64,000 bases of DNA from contig NW_020194627.1 of assembly GCF_002865645.1 (NCBI RefSeq), forward strand, positions 1,054,001 through 1,118,000. Reading direction: 5' to 3'. Positions 26,071 to 40,500 of the stretch are shown in pieces. Position 1 is the stretch's first letter, and the number at the start of each line of letters is the position of its first letter. This stretch comes from Hyaloscypha bicolor E (lineage: Eukaryota; Ascomycota; Leotiomycetes; Helotiales; Hyaloscyphaceae). Below the pieces are notes generated by a model. The model saw nothing but the letters and a program-made list of their open reading frames with translations, did not search any database and was not told where the DNA came from. Position numbers and translations under genes: made by a program.

Positions 26071-28734
26071 ATATATATAAGAAGCTCTAATTATATAGGT
26101 AAATTATAGCTATAAAGTTCTTTAGCTATAGCTTTTCAGGTAAATTAGCTATTAAATATATTATAATAGTCTTATTTATTATTTTCTATTCTATTTATTT
26201 AATATTATTATTTGGCTTATATATATATAAAAAAGAAAGCTTAATTTTAATACCTTATTTCTTTACCTAAATTTAATAGGCTAATATTTCTTGAATTAGA
26301 ATAATTACTTTCTTTTAATTATATTTAATATAAATAATTAAAAAGTTATATTATTTATATATCTATTACTTAAAATTCCTAATTATATTAAATACTAGTA
26401 AATTCTTCTTATTTAGTAAAAAGTATCTAAAAAGCTTTTTACTAAATTTGTTTTTAATTATTAAAATCTAGTTTAAATTATTATAGCTATTTAGGTAATT
26501 AAATAAGTTTTATAAAATTCTCTAAAATAGTTAAATAAACTTTTTCTTAATTAGCCTATATAAGATTACTTATCTAGTATATATCTAAATATAAAATTTG
26601 TATATAATCTTTATTAATTTATTAATTTTCATATTATATATATAATTAATAAGCTTTTATAGAACTTTATAAGCTAAATATCCTATTCTTATATATATAT
26701 TTTTTCTAAATTACTTTTTGGTTTAAGATATTCTTTTAATTTCTTATACTAAGCTCTAATTAAATATTTAAATATTAGAAATATAAATATATTACTAGTA
26801 CTAGTAGAAATTTTAAATAAAATATTAGAATAAATAAAAAATAGCTTATATTTAAGGAAAACTAAATTAAATCTATATTCTAATTATATTAATATTATAT
26901 TTTCTTTATAATTTTCTAGTCTAACTATAAGATTATATTTATAATACTAAGCTTTCTTTTTTATTAGGCAAGCTTCGGAAATAATATTTATATAAAATCT
27001 TTTAATAACTATAATATTATAGAGAATTAAATCTTTAGTATATAATTCTATAGGTTTATTAATTATGTTTTTAATTATATAAGTATTATATCTAGTAATT
27101 AGAAAACTAGTTATTTTTACTTTTATATAATTATTAATTTTTGCCTTAATAAAAGTACTAGAATTAATTAGATTCTTACTATTAACTAGATATATAATAT
27201 TATAGTTATCTAGTAAGATATTCTAAGAAAGTAGATATTTTAAGAAATTAAATATTATATAGATTTCCTAACTTGGGCTCTAGATTATAAGTATGGGATT
27301 TACTAAAATAGTATTAAAGTTCCTAGAAAATTAGATTCCGGATATTTTAGGCTTTTTTTTAGAACTAGTACTAGGTATTAGCTTCTTTATAGCTTGTTTA
27401 CTAGTAATTTTCATATTATATTTCTTTTCTAACTAAGGTTTCAGATTCTTTTAATACTTAATTAAGATTCTTTCTCGGATTTTTCTAATTTATTTCTTAT
27501 TAGGCTTAAATTTTATTTAAGTTTTACTTAATCCGGTAATTATAATTTCTATAGTAATATAGCTAAATAGATTTTACTTATACTTATAGGTTTTAGAACC
27601 TTTATAAAGATATTTATAGTATTTATTCTTATTTAAATTAGATTTACTATCTAATTCTTTACTAGTTTAATTCCCGAATATAATAAAGATTATAGAAGTT
27701 CCTAAATACTTAATATTCTAATTTTCTAAAATAATTCAATTAAATACCTGGCTATATTATTTAAGTATAAGAATTAGAAGTTCTAGCTTATCTTTATTAT
27801 ATAAATTACTAAGCTATTCTATTATTTAGGTTAGTACGAGTTTTTACTAAAAGGCTATTAAGAACTTAATTATTACTAGAGTACCTTTAATTTCAGTAAT
27901 TTTAAGAGCTCTGGTTTAGTTAAATATCTTTTCCTAATTAGTAAACTAGTACTTTAAGCTTACTTTTTCTTTATTTACTTATAGTAAGACCGAGCTATAT
28001 ATTTTCCGAGTAATAGTAATTTATATTATATTTATAGAATTGTATTTTATTAATAAAGCCTTAAGAATCTTATAAATAGAGTTTTACTTGCTTTCTTTTA
28101 GTTCTAAAGTAAAGTTTATAAGAATCTCTATATTAATAGTTTAATAAAGCTATTACCTAATTATATAGTAATATACTAGCTTATTTATCTAGTCTAGTTT
28201 CTTAATCTTATAGTCCTATAAGAATACTAAATAGTAATCTCTAATATCTCTAAATATTATAGGCTATAAAAATACTAGTTTTAATTCTTTTTTAGCTATA
28301 AATTAAGTATTCTTATTCTAATTCTTTGCTTTAATTTAGTATCTAGTATAGTAATTCTCTATTTCCTTTAGTATAAGCTTATTAATTATAAGGAGAAGCC
28401 TGGGAAAAGCTACTATATTTATTTTAATTATTTTATTATTAAATAAATTAATTTTATTTTAGATACTTTTATTACTAGCTATTTTATAGAAAGTATTAAA
28501 CTAGTTTACCTAGAAACTATAGTTCTTTAAAATAATGATTTTTACTATAGCTTCTAATATAATTATAATTAAGCTTTTAGAAACTATAGGAATTATAGGA
28601 ATAAGTTTTATTAATTAGTTAATACCGGAAATATAAACTAAAATATAATTTTTAAAGAAATAAATTAAATAAACTCTTAAATACTTTATATAATATATTA
28701 ATTAGAAAGCTTATTAGTATAAGGCCGGGCTTAT
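26071..28734. other. AT-rich RIP-degraded DNA, possible unidentified retroelement
   Basis: The minus strand gives a long text with stops but no intact frame. I considered a Copia-like origin but could not confirm any catalytic motif. No RNA genes seen. Confidence 0.4.
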
Positions 28735-28907
28735 AACTAATATATATAAAGATTATAGAATAGGAAGTTATATTAAATAGTAAAAGAATTAATTAAATTA
28801 CTAGAAAAAAGCTTAAGTAAAGTATAAAGCTTTAGAAAATAAGTATATAGATCCTAACTAAGTAAAGTAATTATACTAGCCCTAATTTAGTAATTCTTAC
28901 TATAATA
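28735..28907 (+). repeat. 173-bp dispersed repeat, copy 2 (solo-LTR-like)
   Basis: Counterpart of 2468-2640 with a few transition differences and unrelated flanks. Confidence 0.6.
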
Positions 28908-29154
28908 ACTAGCTAGTTATTAAAGATAATATAATCTTTAGTAAAAAAAGTTAGATTTAAAAGCTTAGTAATTCTAGTATTTCTAAAAAAAATATAAAAT
29001 ATAAAGAATTCTAAATAAAAATAAATAAGAAATAGTTCGGAATTCTTTAAAAAAAAATTCGAAATAACTAGAATTATATAGTATATTAAATAAATAAAGT
29101 AAAATAAAGTAATGAGTCTTATTTATACTTTATTTAACTAATTATTATATTACT

Positions 29155-29222
29155 TATATTTTATTTATATTTTATTTATATTTTACTTATATTTTACTTA
29201 TATTTTACTTATATTTTATTTA
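29155..29222 (+). repeat. 12-bp tandem repeat (TTATATTTTATT), about 5-6 units
   Basis: Successive units of the pattern TTATATTTTA(C/T)T lie just left of the second 13-kb element. Only C/T variation is seen between units. Confidence 0.75.
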
Positions 29223-29264
29223 AGCTATTTATAAATAATATAAGTAATATAAGTAAATACTTAT

Positions 29265-29566
29265 TATAGAAGGGAAACTATAATAAGACAAAAACCTATA
29301 TAAAGTATATTAGAGTATAAAACGTAACTTAATAGTAAAATAATAAATTAAAAGTATAAATAATAGAGTATAAATAGTATATAGTATATAAAAGCTTAAT
29401 TAATTAAATACTTATAAAGAATTATTTCTAAGTCTATAAAAAAACTAGCTTTCTTATATAATTTCTATAAGTTATATATAAAAGGCTATAGCCTTTACTA
29501 TATAACCTAAATTTTAAAACTACTAAAATAATATAATTTTTAATAAGTATAGCCTATTATATTATA
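29265..29566 (-). repeat. 3' LTR of 13-kb Gypsy copy B
   Basis: Direct repeat of 48869-49170; begins TATAGAAGGGAAAC and ends near ATATTATA. Confidence 0.8.
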
Positions 29567-29629
29567 TCTGACCCCTTATTTATTTATACTTATTTCCTAA
29601 ATACTAAAAATAATAGAAAAATCCTATTT

Positions 29630-32350
29630 AGAGTCCGAAATAATAAAATATTTAGGATTTTTCTTTATTAGTTAATTTAATTTCTCTTTTATATATCTAA
29701 AATAAGACTTATTACTTTTAAATAGTTTTATTTTATATTCCCGAACTTGCTTAAAGGCAATTCGAATTCGCTAAGCCATATTTTTATACTAAATCTAATA
29801 TAGTTCTCTATATTAATTAGTATCTGCCTTTAATTATTACTTAATTTCCGCCTTTACTATAGGATATTAAAAAGGCTTATTATAATAAATTATATTATAA
29901 ATTATACTAATATACTTCAAATAAATAACTTTTTCGAATTTCGTATTATTTACTATATTTTTAAATTAATCTTTGGCAGGTAAAGAAAGCTCTAGATAAG
30001 AGGCTTTAATAATTTTATAAAAGACTTTATTTTCGTATATTTTATTCTTAATAGTAATTAGACTTATTAGAATTATAGTAAAAGGCCTATTAAATAGTAA
30101 ATTATTATTAAGTTATTCTTTAACTTATATATTATTCGAGAATTAATACTTTCTTATAATTCTAGACTTATAGATTACCTAGCTAAAGGCATTTATTTAT
30201 TTAGTTATATAGATTATACTCAAAGTCTTTTCTCTTATTATCTTTAGTAAATACTTATTTAATTTCTTAGCTATTTCTGGCTTAAATTTATTAGAAATAG
30301 AAGAGTAATTAATGTTTTTAAAGAACTTCTTATTAAAGATAGTAGCCTTTTTATAGTTTATAAGGAAAATATAGCTAATATTCTAATACTTTTTACTAAG
30401 ATAGAATTTGCTATTTAAAGCTTTAGTAATAGCTAGATCTTTAGTATTACTTTTATACTAATTATAATTAATATTTCTAGAAATAAAATATCGGGCTAAC
30501 TAAAAGTAAGTAACTAGATAAATAAAATACTTATTTAATGCCTTATAGAATCCGAGCTATATTAATAGATCTATTATTAAAAGTTAAGAGGCTAAGGTAA
30601 AGTAGCTATTACCTAAATCTTTATATATTAATATATTATTTTTTTTAGAAATAGAACTATAATATCTTTATTTTTATTATTAAGAGTTCTTAAATACTAA
30701 GCTTTTTAATTTATTTCAAGTAATTCTTCTTATAAATATAGCTATTTATATCTAGATTAGTAGTACTAGACTCAAGAATAGGAACTATAATATTAAATTA
30801 GAATTATAAATTAGGGTAGAATTAATTAGAAATATAATACTTGTATTTATATTATTTAATTTCTTATATCTTAAAAAAGAAATCTTATATTTCTTTATTT
30901 ACTCAAGTAATAGAAATATACTTCTTGCCTTTAGTAACTTTATAGATCTTAGTAACTAGCTTTAGAGTATCCTTAATATCTTATATATTAATAAAGAGAA
31001 TATTAGTAAGTTATTAAATATATCTTATATAAAGAGCTTTAAGAAATCTATTATTAATCCTATAGTATTCTCGCTTATAGATAGGTCCTAAAATACTACT
31101 ATATACTTCCTTAAAGGTATATTTATTTTATTAAGCAAGTATTAATTTCTATTTAGCTAGTATTTTATAAGTATATTTAATATTATTATTAAGTTCTCTA
31201 GACTTAATATCCTTAGTTTTCTGCTTCTTAGTTCTGGATATAATTAAGGGAGTTTTTTTAGATAGTATTTTCTTCTTTGGAATAAAGGGTTTTTTTTTAC
31301 TTTCTTTTATTTTACTAATCTTATACTTAGTCTAGTACTTAGATTTCTATTATTTATTAGAAATCTTAGGCTTAGCTTACTCTCTATTCTTATTAGGTTC
31401 TTTTTATCTAGTTATACTAGTTTTACTAGTCTTACTAGTTCTACTAGCTTTACTAGTAGTTTTCTTATTAGGCTTTATTAAATTAGCTCTATTTTTCTTA
31501 GTTAGATCCGATTAAGTTAAAACTAAAATTATAATAAAGGCTCATTCTCTAGGTTTATTTTGGAAAGCAGGAAAAGGCTTATTACTATAAGCTTTCTTAA
31601 TTAGAATTCCGGAAGTATTAAAAATATATTATCTAGCTTTAAGGTTATTAGCTAATAATAGCTTAAACTTTAATTTTCTAAATTCCGAAATAGTTTCTAT
31701 ATACTTAAGTACTTTAGTAATATCTAATTTAGTAAATATACTAGTATTCTAATATTTCTTGTCCTTAATATACTCTAAAGTAGTTTTATTAATTAACTAA
31801 ATAGCTTTATATACTAAAGCTTTTATTTTAAAGAAAGAGTATAACTTTTTATAAATGTTTTTATTAAGATTATTATAGATATTATTAATATATTAGCTAA
31901 AGGCTTTATTATATAGTACAATTCTATTCTAATCCTTAGTTTCTAGACTATTTATTATAGTTTTAATCTTATTAAGCTTCTTTTATTTATTTTTAGAAAT
32001 ACCTTTAATAATATTCTCGAATTCCCTATTATTAGCTTAATAGTTCTTTAGCTTTTTCTTAGTTAATTCTAGTCTAGTTTCGTCTCTAATAAAGGTTTTC
32101 TATTTCAAGAGTTTATTATATATATTACTTAGCTTATCTAGGACATTCGTATTAAATTTAGTAATTATAGCTATTTTTTCTAGTATTAGTAGGCTTTTTA
32201 TAACTACCCAAGCTCTTTTAATACTTTGAACTTTAATATTACTAATTTATAGGCTTTTAATAATATTATGGCTTATAAGAACTAGTTATTATATTTTACT
32301 AGCTTAAGAAATCTATATTTTGGCTATTTTATTATTCTTAATTAGTTATA
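29630..32350 (-). pseudogene. Unidentified long broken frame downstream of integrase, copy B
   Basis: Collinear with 13400-16150, including the S-K-T repeat (about 31.4-31.46 kb). Stops and substitutions differ between copies, so the two were mutated at least partly independently. Comparing them gives a partial view of the ancestral frame. No known domain recognised. Confidence 0.45.
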
Positions 32351-35300
32351 AAAATATTATTAATATAATAATTATAGGTTATAAAGTTAAAAGTTCTCGA
32401 GATTATAAAAATTTCTTTTAAATATATTTTAAAATAAAAAATAAATTAGAATAGTTTTAGATTATATAAAAGTATTATATATATTCGAGTTTTTCTTTTT
32501 TTTTAGTAAGAAAATAAAGCTGAAATAATAGTACTTATAATAGGGAAAGTAGATATAATAATTAGATATATTTAAAGTAATATAGTTATGAATTAGGAAT
32601 AATTATAAAAGATAAAATATAAAGTTAGGCTTCTATTATAAAAAAGAATATAAATATATATATCTAAAAAAATATAATTAAGGAAATAATTAAAGTAAAT
32701 TAAACTAAATAATAATAATAAAGAAATAAGAAGGTAATATAATAGAAATATAAATATAGTAATAGTATTTAAAGTATTAAAATATAAAAGAAAATAATAT
32801 AAATTTTATAATATAAATATATCCTGATTTCTTATTTATTTAGAAACGTTTTTATTAATTCAAAAAATAGTATAAAAGAAGAGAAATAATATAAGAAATA
32901 TATAAAAAAATAAAGTATATAAATATATTAAAGATATTAGGGAAAATATAAAGTAAGTATTAATAAAAAAAAAATTAGAATAATAGAATTAAAAAATAAT
33001 TTAGAATAAGGTATTACTTTTTCCGAAACTAATCTATATTTCTTCCGAAAGCTAATTATATTTATTTAGTATTTATTAGAATTAACTTTAAATAGTATAA
33101 AACTATTTAGTTATTTGGGATTTTAAAATAATATTTATATTAATAAAAGTAATACTAAAGATATTAGAGTATATAGAAAAGAGAATTATAAGATAATATA
33201 AATAGGGTTTATAGTATTATTATTAAGTTTTAAAATAATTAATATTAAAGTTAATATAGAATATAGAAAGATTAGGTATTTCGAATTAGTATTAAGGATA
33301 TAGAAATTATTTAGATAATATTTAATAGTAAGAAATAGATTAATAGTAAGAATTAGTAAATTATACTAGCTTTTTAAAGAAGTAATTAATTTCCGGTAAT
33401 AAAATAGTATTTTAATTAGGAAATAGGTTTTATATAGGAGAAGTTCTCTTTATATAGAAATAGAAATATATAATATACTAATTAAGCCTCAGTATTAGTT
33501 TTAAAAACAATTATAATTATATTAAAAAGGAAGTAGGTTTTCTAATATAAAATAGGCTTTAAATAAATAGATCTAGTTTATTTAATATCTAATAAATTTC
33601 TAGAATTATATATTATTAAGTATTTTCGGAAATAATTATTGAATTTAATAAGGTTTTTCTTTTTTCTTATAGGGCTTCTAGTTTAGTTATTTTGTTTATA
33701 TATAATTCCTAATTAGGAAGTTTATTTAGATATTATAAGGAAACTTATAATAGTAATTCAAGTTAAAGTCGAGATTTATAGTTATTATAGTTAAGCTTTA
33801 GACTAGTATAAGCTATAAGAATAGCTAATTAAAAAGGTAAATCGAGTTTTTAAAAGATTTCTATCTTAGTAAAATATATATAAAAGATTTCCTTTTTTCT
33901 TTTCTTTTTTCCCTAATTCTAAATATAGTTATTATCTATTACTATAGTTTAGAATTAAGAATCTATAAGGTAATTTCTTAATTTCTTATTTATTTTTATA
34001 CTAAAAGAAATTCTTTATATTTAATTCCTAAGATCTAGTAATAAAATCTTATATATTAAAAATACTATCTAGTAATAGTAGTTAGATAATAATAAGAAAT
34101 AAATAATAATAAAGTTTATTTAATTTCTAGAATAATAGTTTAATAATAATATTTTCTAAAAGTTATAAATAATAATTAGAAGGAAAATTCAAAAGATATA
34201 TAAAGAATTAAAGGTAATAAGCTTTATTTTAGATTAAAAGGAATTTTTATTATTAGATATTTTTTTCTAATTCTTTATAAAAGAAATATATTTTATTTTT
34301 TCTAATTCTAGTAATTCTAAAATATATATAATAATACTAGTAGCTTTCTTGATTTCCTAAATACTATTTTATTTATAGTATTTTATAATTGCTTTTTTTC
34401 TAGTTCTATATCTATTTTAAAGTATTTATTTATAAATATATATTTATTATTAACTTTATTTTTAGGGAAATACCAGAATTCATTTCTTTTAATAAATTAC
34501 TTAAATTAATTTCTGGTATATATTTTTTAAAATATAATACTATTAAACTCTTTTAGTATATAATATTTTTTTAGTTAATTTATATATCTTATTCTATATA
34601 AGCCAAGCTAGTAATATAATAGCTTTATATTTCTTAACTTATTTTAATTTATTAATTTAATATTATATATAAGAACTAGATCTTTTTCGGAAATAGGTTT
34701 TAAATAAATCTAGTAAATAGTATTAAATTTTTTTTTCTCTTAATATTATTTGTTTTTCTTTATTCTAGCTTCTTTAATATTTTTATTTCTTATTTATATT
34801 TGCTTTATATATATTTTTAGAAGTATTTCTTTATTATAGACTTTATTTTATTTAAGTATTTTCTAGATTAGAAAATATATTTCTATAAGTAATATAGCTT
34901 CTTTATTATAAACTATATAAATAAATAAAAATCTAGTTAGTTTATATATAGTAACTTGGTTAGTAAATAGAATATATAATAGTAAATCTACCTAAGGCTT
35001 CTTTTTATTTATTATAAGTATAATAAGTACTTAAATAATTAGTTAATATTTTCTTTTAATTATATTATTTTTTTGAAATTATAGACTAAAATAATAATTC
35101 TATTAATTCCTAGCTTATTAAGTTCCTGAATTATTACTTTTTTAAATTCCGATTTGCTATTTACCTTAAGCTATCTAAATAAACTATACCTATAAATAAT
35201 TTCTTCCTAAATAAACTTAGTAATTTTCTTACTAGTTGAATTCTTTAAAGATCTAGTCTTAATCTATTTTAAAAAGTCGTCTTTAGTAATAACTAATAAG

Positions 35301-36859
35301 TTATATTTTTTATAATCTAGTAATTTAATTATATTAATTTTAAAGTAATAGAAAAGAGATATAGCTTTTATTAGATATAGAGCTTTTTCTTATCTTTTTT
35401 TATTCTTATATTAATAAATCTTATAGGTATTAATATATTTCTATATATAGTTATAGTAATCTTTATAGTAATAGTAGCTAGTTACTAAGTAAAAGATACT
35501 TTCTTTTCTAATATATCTAATCTTATTATATAACTCTTTAATAATAATTTCCCTTTACTTTTAATTATTAATAATAAGTTAAGATAAGTATATTTTAGAT
35601 ATTACTTTCTATAGTAATTAACCTCTTATACTATAATTTAAAGCTTTTTTATTTAATTTTCGAAATTTGGTTCTAAATATTTCTTCTAGTCTAGAAAGTA
35701 TTATAAGATATTATATAATATTCTAGTATTATTTAAAATAGCTATTATCTAAGAAATATAGTAAAATAATCGAATTATTAAATAAATTATAAGAGTTAGT
35801 ATTATTATTTATTATTTTACCGGAAGTTATATATAAAAGGCTATAGTCTTTACTATATAACTTCCGGATTTTATTATTTTTTAATATTACTAATTTGCTT
35901 CTAGATATAGTAAGGCTTTAATTATTAGTCTCTAGTAACCGGATATTACTATTTAAATATCTAATAAAGGGCTTAGAAGTCGGATTTCTTAAAATAATAT
36001 TATATAATTAAACCGGAACTACTTTTTAATTAAATTTTTTATTTAATAGGTATTATTTTAATAATATTAAGCTCTATTACTAATTATTTATTAATATTCT
36101 TGCTATTTTCGGTATTACTTTCTTATTATAAGTATCTTAATAATCCGTTAGTAATAATATGTTTAATTTCCTTAATATACTTGATTTTAAAATTAAATAA
36201 TTAAATTTATACTAGCTAGTAAGTAACTAGAGCTCTAGAAAGATTTATAGCTACTTTACTTAGCTATATAATAAGTATATTAGTATCTAGTTTAAGAATA
36301 AAATAAACTTTATATAGCCAGAATTATACTTTCTATAAATATTTTACTAGCCTTTAGTATTTTCTTTTAGTAATATTATATTTCTATTTAGTATTATTTC
36401 AAATTCTAGACTTATATTATATAATTTTCTTTTTTTCTTTATTATTATATTAACTAAGAATTCTATTTTATTTATTTAGGCTAGTATTTATTATTAATAT
36501 AATTATTTCCTAATTTTTTAATAAATTATAGTATAACTTATAAAGTATTAAAATAATAGTAAGCTTTTCTTAAAGAATTTATATAGCTTGCTTTTATTTA
36601 TTATTCTAGTTTTATATTATATTCTTTCTTATTAAATAGTAAATGGGTTTAATAATAATTATAAAGTTTTTAATTTAAATATAATAATAAATAATAATTC
36701 TAATAAATGCCTTACTTTTAGTTATATTATTATAATATTTCTATTTTAAGATTTTAGTAATTTCTGAGCTTAAAGAGTTTCTTTTAAGTATTTTATAAAT
36801 AAAGCTAATAATAATTATACTATTATAATAGAACTATAATTTTTCTCTAATACTAGTTC

Positions 36860-37149
36860 TATTATAATTTAGCTTTTGACTTTATTAGCTAATATAATTA
36901 CCTATATCCCGTTACTCATGTCCCATTGCCTCCTAGACGCACGTGACGCGGCCGCCTCGCTAGGGAAGTAGGCTTGGAATATACTAGAGATATTTAAAAG
37001 GCTAAGCCTTTTCGGGACTAGCGTATTATAGGATATATATACTTTTTCGTAGCCTCTTATATTCTAGTTTTCCCTTCCTTAGCTTTAAATCGTCTTTATA
37101 AGAGACCTTCTACCTTGCTTTCCAAGCCCTAAATACTGTACTCGTAATA
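36860..37149 (+). repeat. 5' LTR of nested Gypsy (290 bp)
   Basis: Same length as the 3' LTR. It contains a GC-rich core around 36934-36965 with a CACGTG and a NotI-type GCGGCCGC, unusual in this AT-rich setting. Confidence 0.92.
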
Positions 37150-37581
37150 GTATTTAAAGCTTACTTTCTTTAATTCTATAAAGAATTTCAAATAAACTAA
37201 TTTAGAATTATTAGTAATATAGATATTGCCAAGATAACGGAACCTTAGAAATAAGAGTAATAGACTCCAGAATAATAAAAGCGAAAAGCTTTAGAACCCT
37301 TAGAGGAATTAGGTATTTATACTTTTATAAATATATGCTAGTAGTATATTAGAAATTCCCCCGAAAACCCGAAAATTAAAGAACCTTAAATAAAGGCTAT
37401 TCTTTAACTAAGTTCTAGAGTAATAGGCATATATAGGCTAGTAACCTGACTATTACTCTCAAGCCCTATCCTATAACCTTATAGGCCCTATATATATGCC
37501 GGTAACGAGACTATTAGGGAGGATATAGTAAAGGAAAAGTATAATAGGTTAATATCCCAGGACATTACGTGATTAGGAACC

Positions 37582-40500
37582 ATGTCGGCTTTAGCTAAGG
37601 CCTCTAGTAAAGCTCTTACTAGTTCAGGTTATCCTATTAGCGGCCCTTCCCGAACCAAACATCTTATTAGTATTCCTGAAGAATTTATAGACGAGTCTAT
37701 GGAAATAGAACTCTTTACTTTTATTATAAAGCTCTTGAAAACTAATAACTATATTACTACCGGAAAGTTATATAAATAGGCCAAGGAACCTAATATCTTG
37801 CTTTTAAATATTAATATTATTATAAAGAGCTACCGGGAGAATGTTTAAAGAGCTATTTTATATAAGAATACCTATAGTTATAATAAAGCTATTCTTGAGA
37901 ATACTAAGCTTTATAATACTAAGCTCGAGGATAAAATTAAATACTATATGGCCATAGTAGATCGATTTATAATAGCTCTAGCTATTCCTGCTTCGGCTAC
38001 TCTAAACCTTTCTTAAAAGAATTCCGAATTATCTCTCGCTTATTCTTATCTAGGATTCCCTATATCTTATGCTTTCTTTAGAGGTACTAGAGTTACTAAG
38101 CTCCCAGATCTAACTCTCTTTATTAGAGATTATACTATCTTTAATAACTAGCTAGTTTAGATTAAGAATAAGCTATAAGGAAATACTAATTCATATTCCT
38201 TAGAAGATCTCAAGATTATCTATATTTCTAGTAGACTTACTAGTAATATTCTCGCCTTAACTAATTCTCATATGAATAAAGATAGTCCGAATTAGTACTA
38301 TTAGCTCTTAGAGTTCTATTCTTACTTAAAGGAGCTATTCTCTAACCCTAATAAGATATAGAATGCTCGCCGCAACTTTGGCAAGCTTTAAATGTACTCT
38401 AGTTAAGTATTTTAGGAGTTCTATACTTTCTTCTTATAACTATTTATAGAAGGCGGTATTAGTTTTTAAGATATTAAGTATGAACTAAATAAGAAGCTCT
38501 TACCAAAGCTCTAGGAGTTAGTACGTATATACTATAATAATTTTTCTATTAATACTACTTGCTTTGCTTAGTATTATATTACTAATAACTAGTAGATTAA
38601 GGCTATATATGAGAAGACTAAAGAATATAAGAAGGCAAGAGCTATTTTAGCCAAGTTCACTTCTAGTACTATATTCCCGTATGCTCCTAAGAAATACATT
38701 CCTAAGAAGGAGCCTAAGGAGCCCATATTAATTACTCTTGTTAAGTATATACTCTCTTACAAGTACAAGTAATATCCTATAAAGACTAAAGATCTCTCAA
38801 TTATTAGGTACTATAACTATAACGAGTTTGGCTACTATATTAGATATTGTCCGGTTCTATATAGTAAGGAAACTAAGGTAGCTTTTTCTAGAATTAAGCC
38901 AGGCTTAGTTCTCATTTTACTAGAATATACTATTCTAGTAAAGTATTTAGAGGATTTGAACTCTAATTCTAAAATAGGACCGGAAAACGAGTATTTCTAA
39001 AGAAAGTCTTTATTTTAGGGGCTTATGGTATGAATTTGGTAGAGATTAACTTAACTTGTCTAATAAAAGGAAATACTCTTATAATGCCCTATATTATTAG
39101 TATAAATAAATTAGGAATTAAGTTTTCTTCCCTTATTAATACTAGAGCTAATAGTTATGCTTTTATTAATATAAAGCTTACTTAGCTTATAGAGTAATTC
39201 TTAGGGATAGAACTATAACCCTTTCCTTTATTTTATATTATATGCGGTTTTAATAGAAAGCTAGCTAAGTTTACTAAGAAATATATAGAAGTCTTATTTC
39301 TAATTAATAGACGAAGTATTAATATACTTATAATTATCCTAAACCTTAGAGATTACAATATTATTCTTAATAGAAAATAGGTAATATATATTAATATTCT
39401 AATTAATTATAGAAAATATAGGCTTATATAGCTAAAGAATAAGCCTAAATCTATATAATTCGGTTATATTATTAGTACTTCCTAATAATAGTTAGAGAAG
39501 CAACCTAATAAGAAGTATTAAAAAGACGCTAATTAACGAGATTCTATTATAAGCTATTTCTGGAAATTTTTTATTCTTAAGTAGTTTTTCTTTTTTTAGA
39601 CTAATTAGAGGAAATTATATAAGATTATAGAAAAGGAGCTTCTATAGCCTAATTAAGATATAATACCTAAGCAAAAGCCAAAGAAACGAGAAGAGGTTCT
39701 TAATAAAAAGCAAATATTAGACCTAGCTATTCTTATTTCTATAGTATTTAATTATATAGCCAAGAGAGAAAATAATATTCTTGGTTAAATTTCTATCTAT
39801 AAGATTAATAAGGAGCTTAAAGCTCGGAAAAAAGAAGCTATCCCTGGCCTAGAGAATTAATAACCGGGAGAAATAGAGCTTTAGTAGCTATAGAGAATAT
39901 TATTTCCGGAACTTAAGGAATATGCCTCTGTTTTCTCGAAGAAGGAATCTAATATTCTTTTTTTTTATAGACTATATAATTATAAGATTTAGATTAAAGG
40001 CCTAAAGGAAACCGAGAGTATTAGATATTAATTCCTCTGGTAATAATTTACTTAAGAACTTCTAGAAATCAAGTATTTCTTAGAAAATAATCTGGCTAAG
40101 GGCTTTATTAAAGCTAGTTAGGCTCTCTTTACTTTACTAGTTCTTTTTATAAAGAAAGTAAACGGAGGTTTATGCTTCTATATTAATTTCCGCTACCTAA
40201 ATAATATTATCTAGAAGAATTAATATCCTTTTTTACTTATTAATAAGACTTTAAGTTAATTATCTAAGGCCAAGATCTATATTAAATTAGATATTTACTA
40301 AGCTTTCTATTATATAGCTATGGACCCGAATTCTCAGAAGCTAATAATATTTTATACCCGCTATAAAGTATATAAATATAATGTTTTCTAGGAAGGCCTT
40401 ATAAATAGCCCGGCTATATATTAATACTATATAAATAATACGCTTTTCGAGTATCTAGATAACTTTTATATAATATACCTTAATAATATTCTTATTTACT

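Noticed and set aside
29155..29222. Telomere-type or satellite/centromere repeat
   Set aside because: Only five to six AT-rich 12-bp units, no telomeric motif; too short to support a centromeric satellite.
1..36000. Mitochondrial DNA as the source of the AT-rich half
   Set aside because: Contains LTR retrotransposons with target duplications and RIP-type changes, and runs directly into nuclear genes with spliceosomal introns; no rRNA, tRNA or respiratory genes seen.
37582..37779. 65-codon frame as an independent small gene
   Set aside because: It is the intact start of the nested Gypsy Gag; the frame continues beyond the stop with RIP-type stops.
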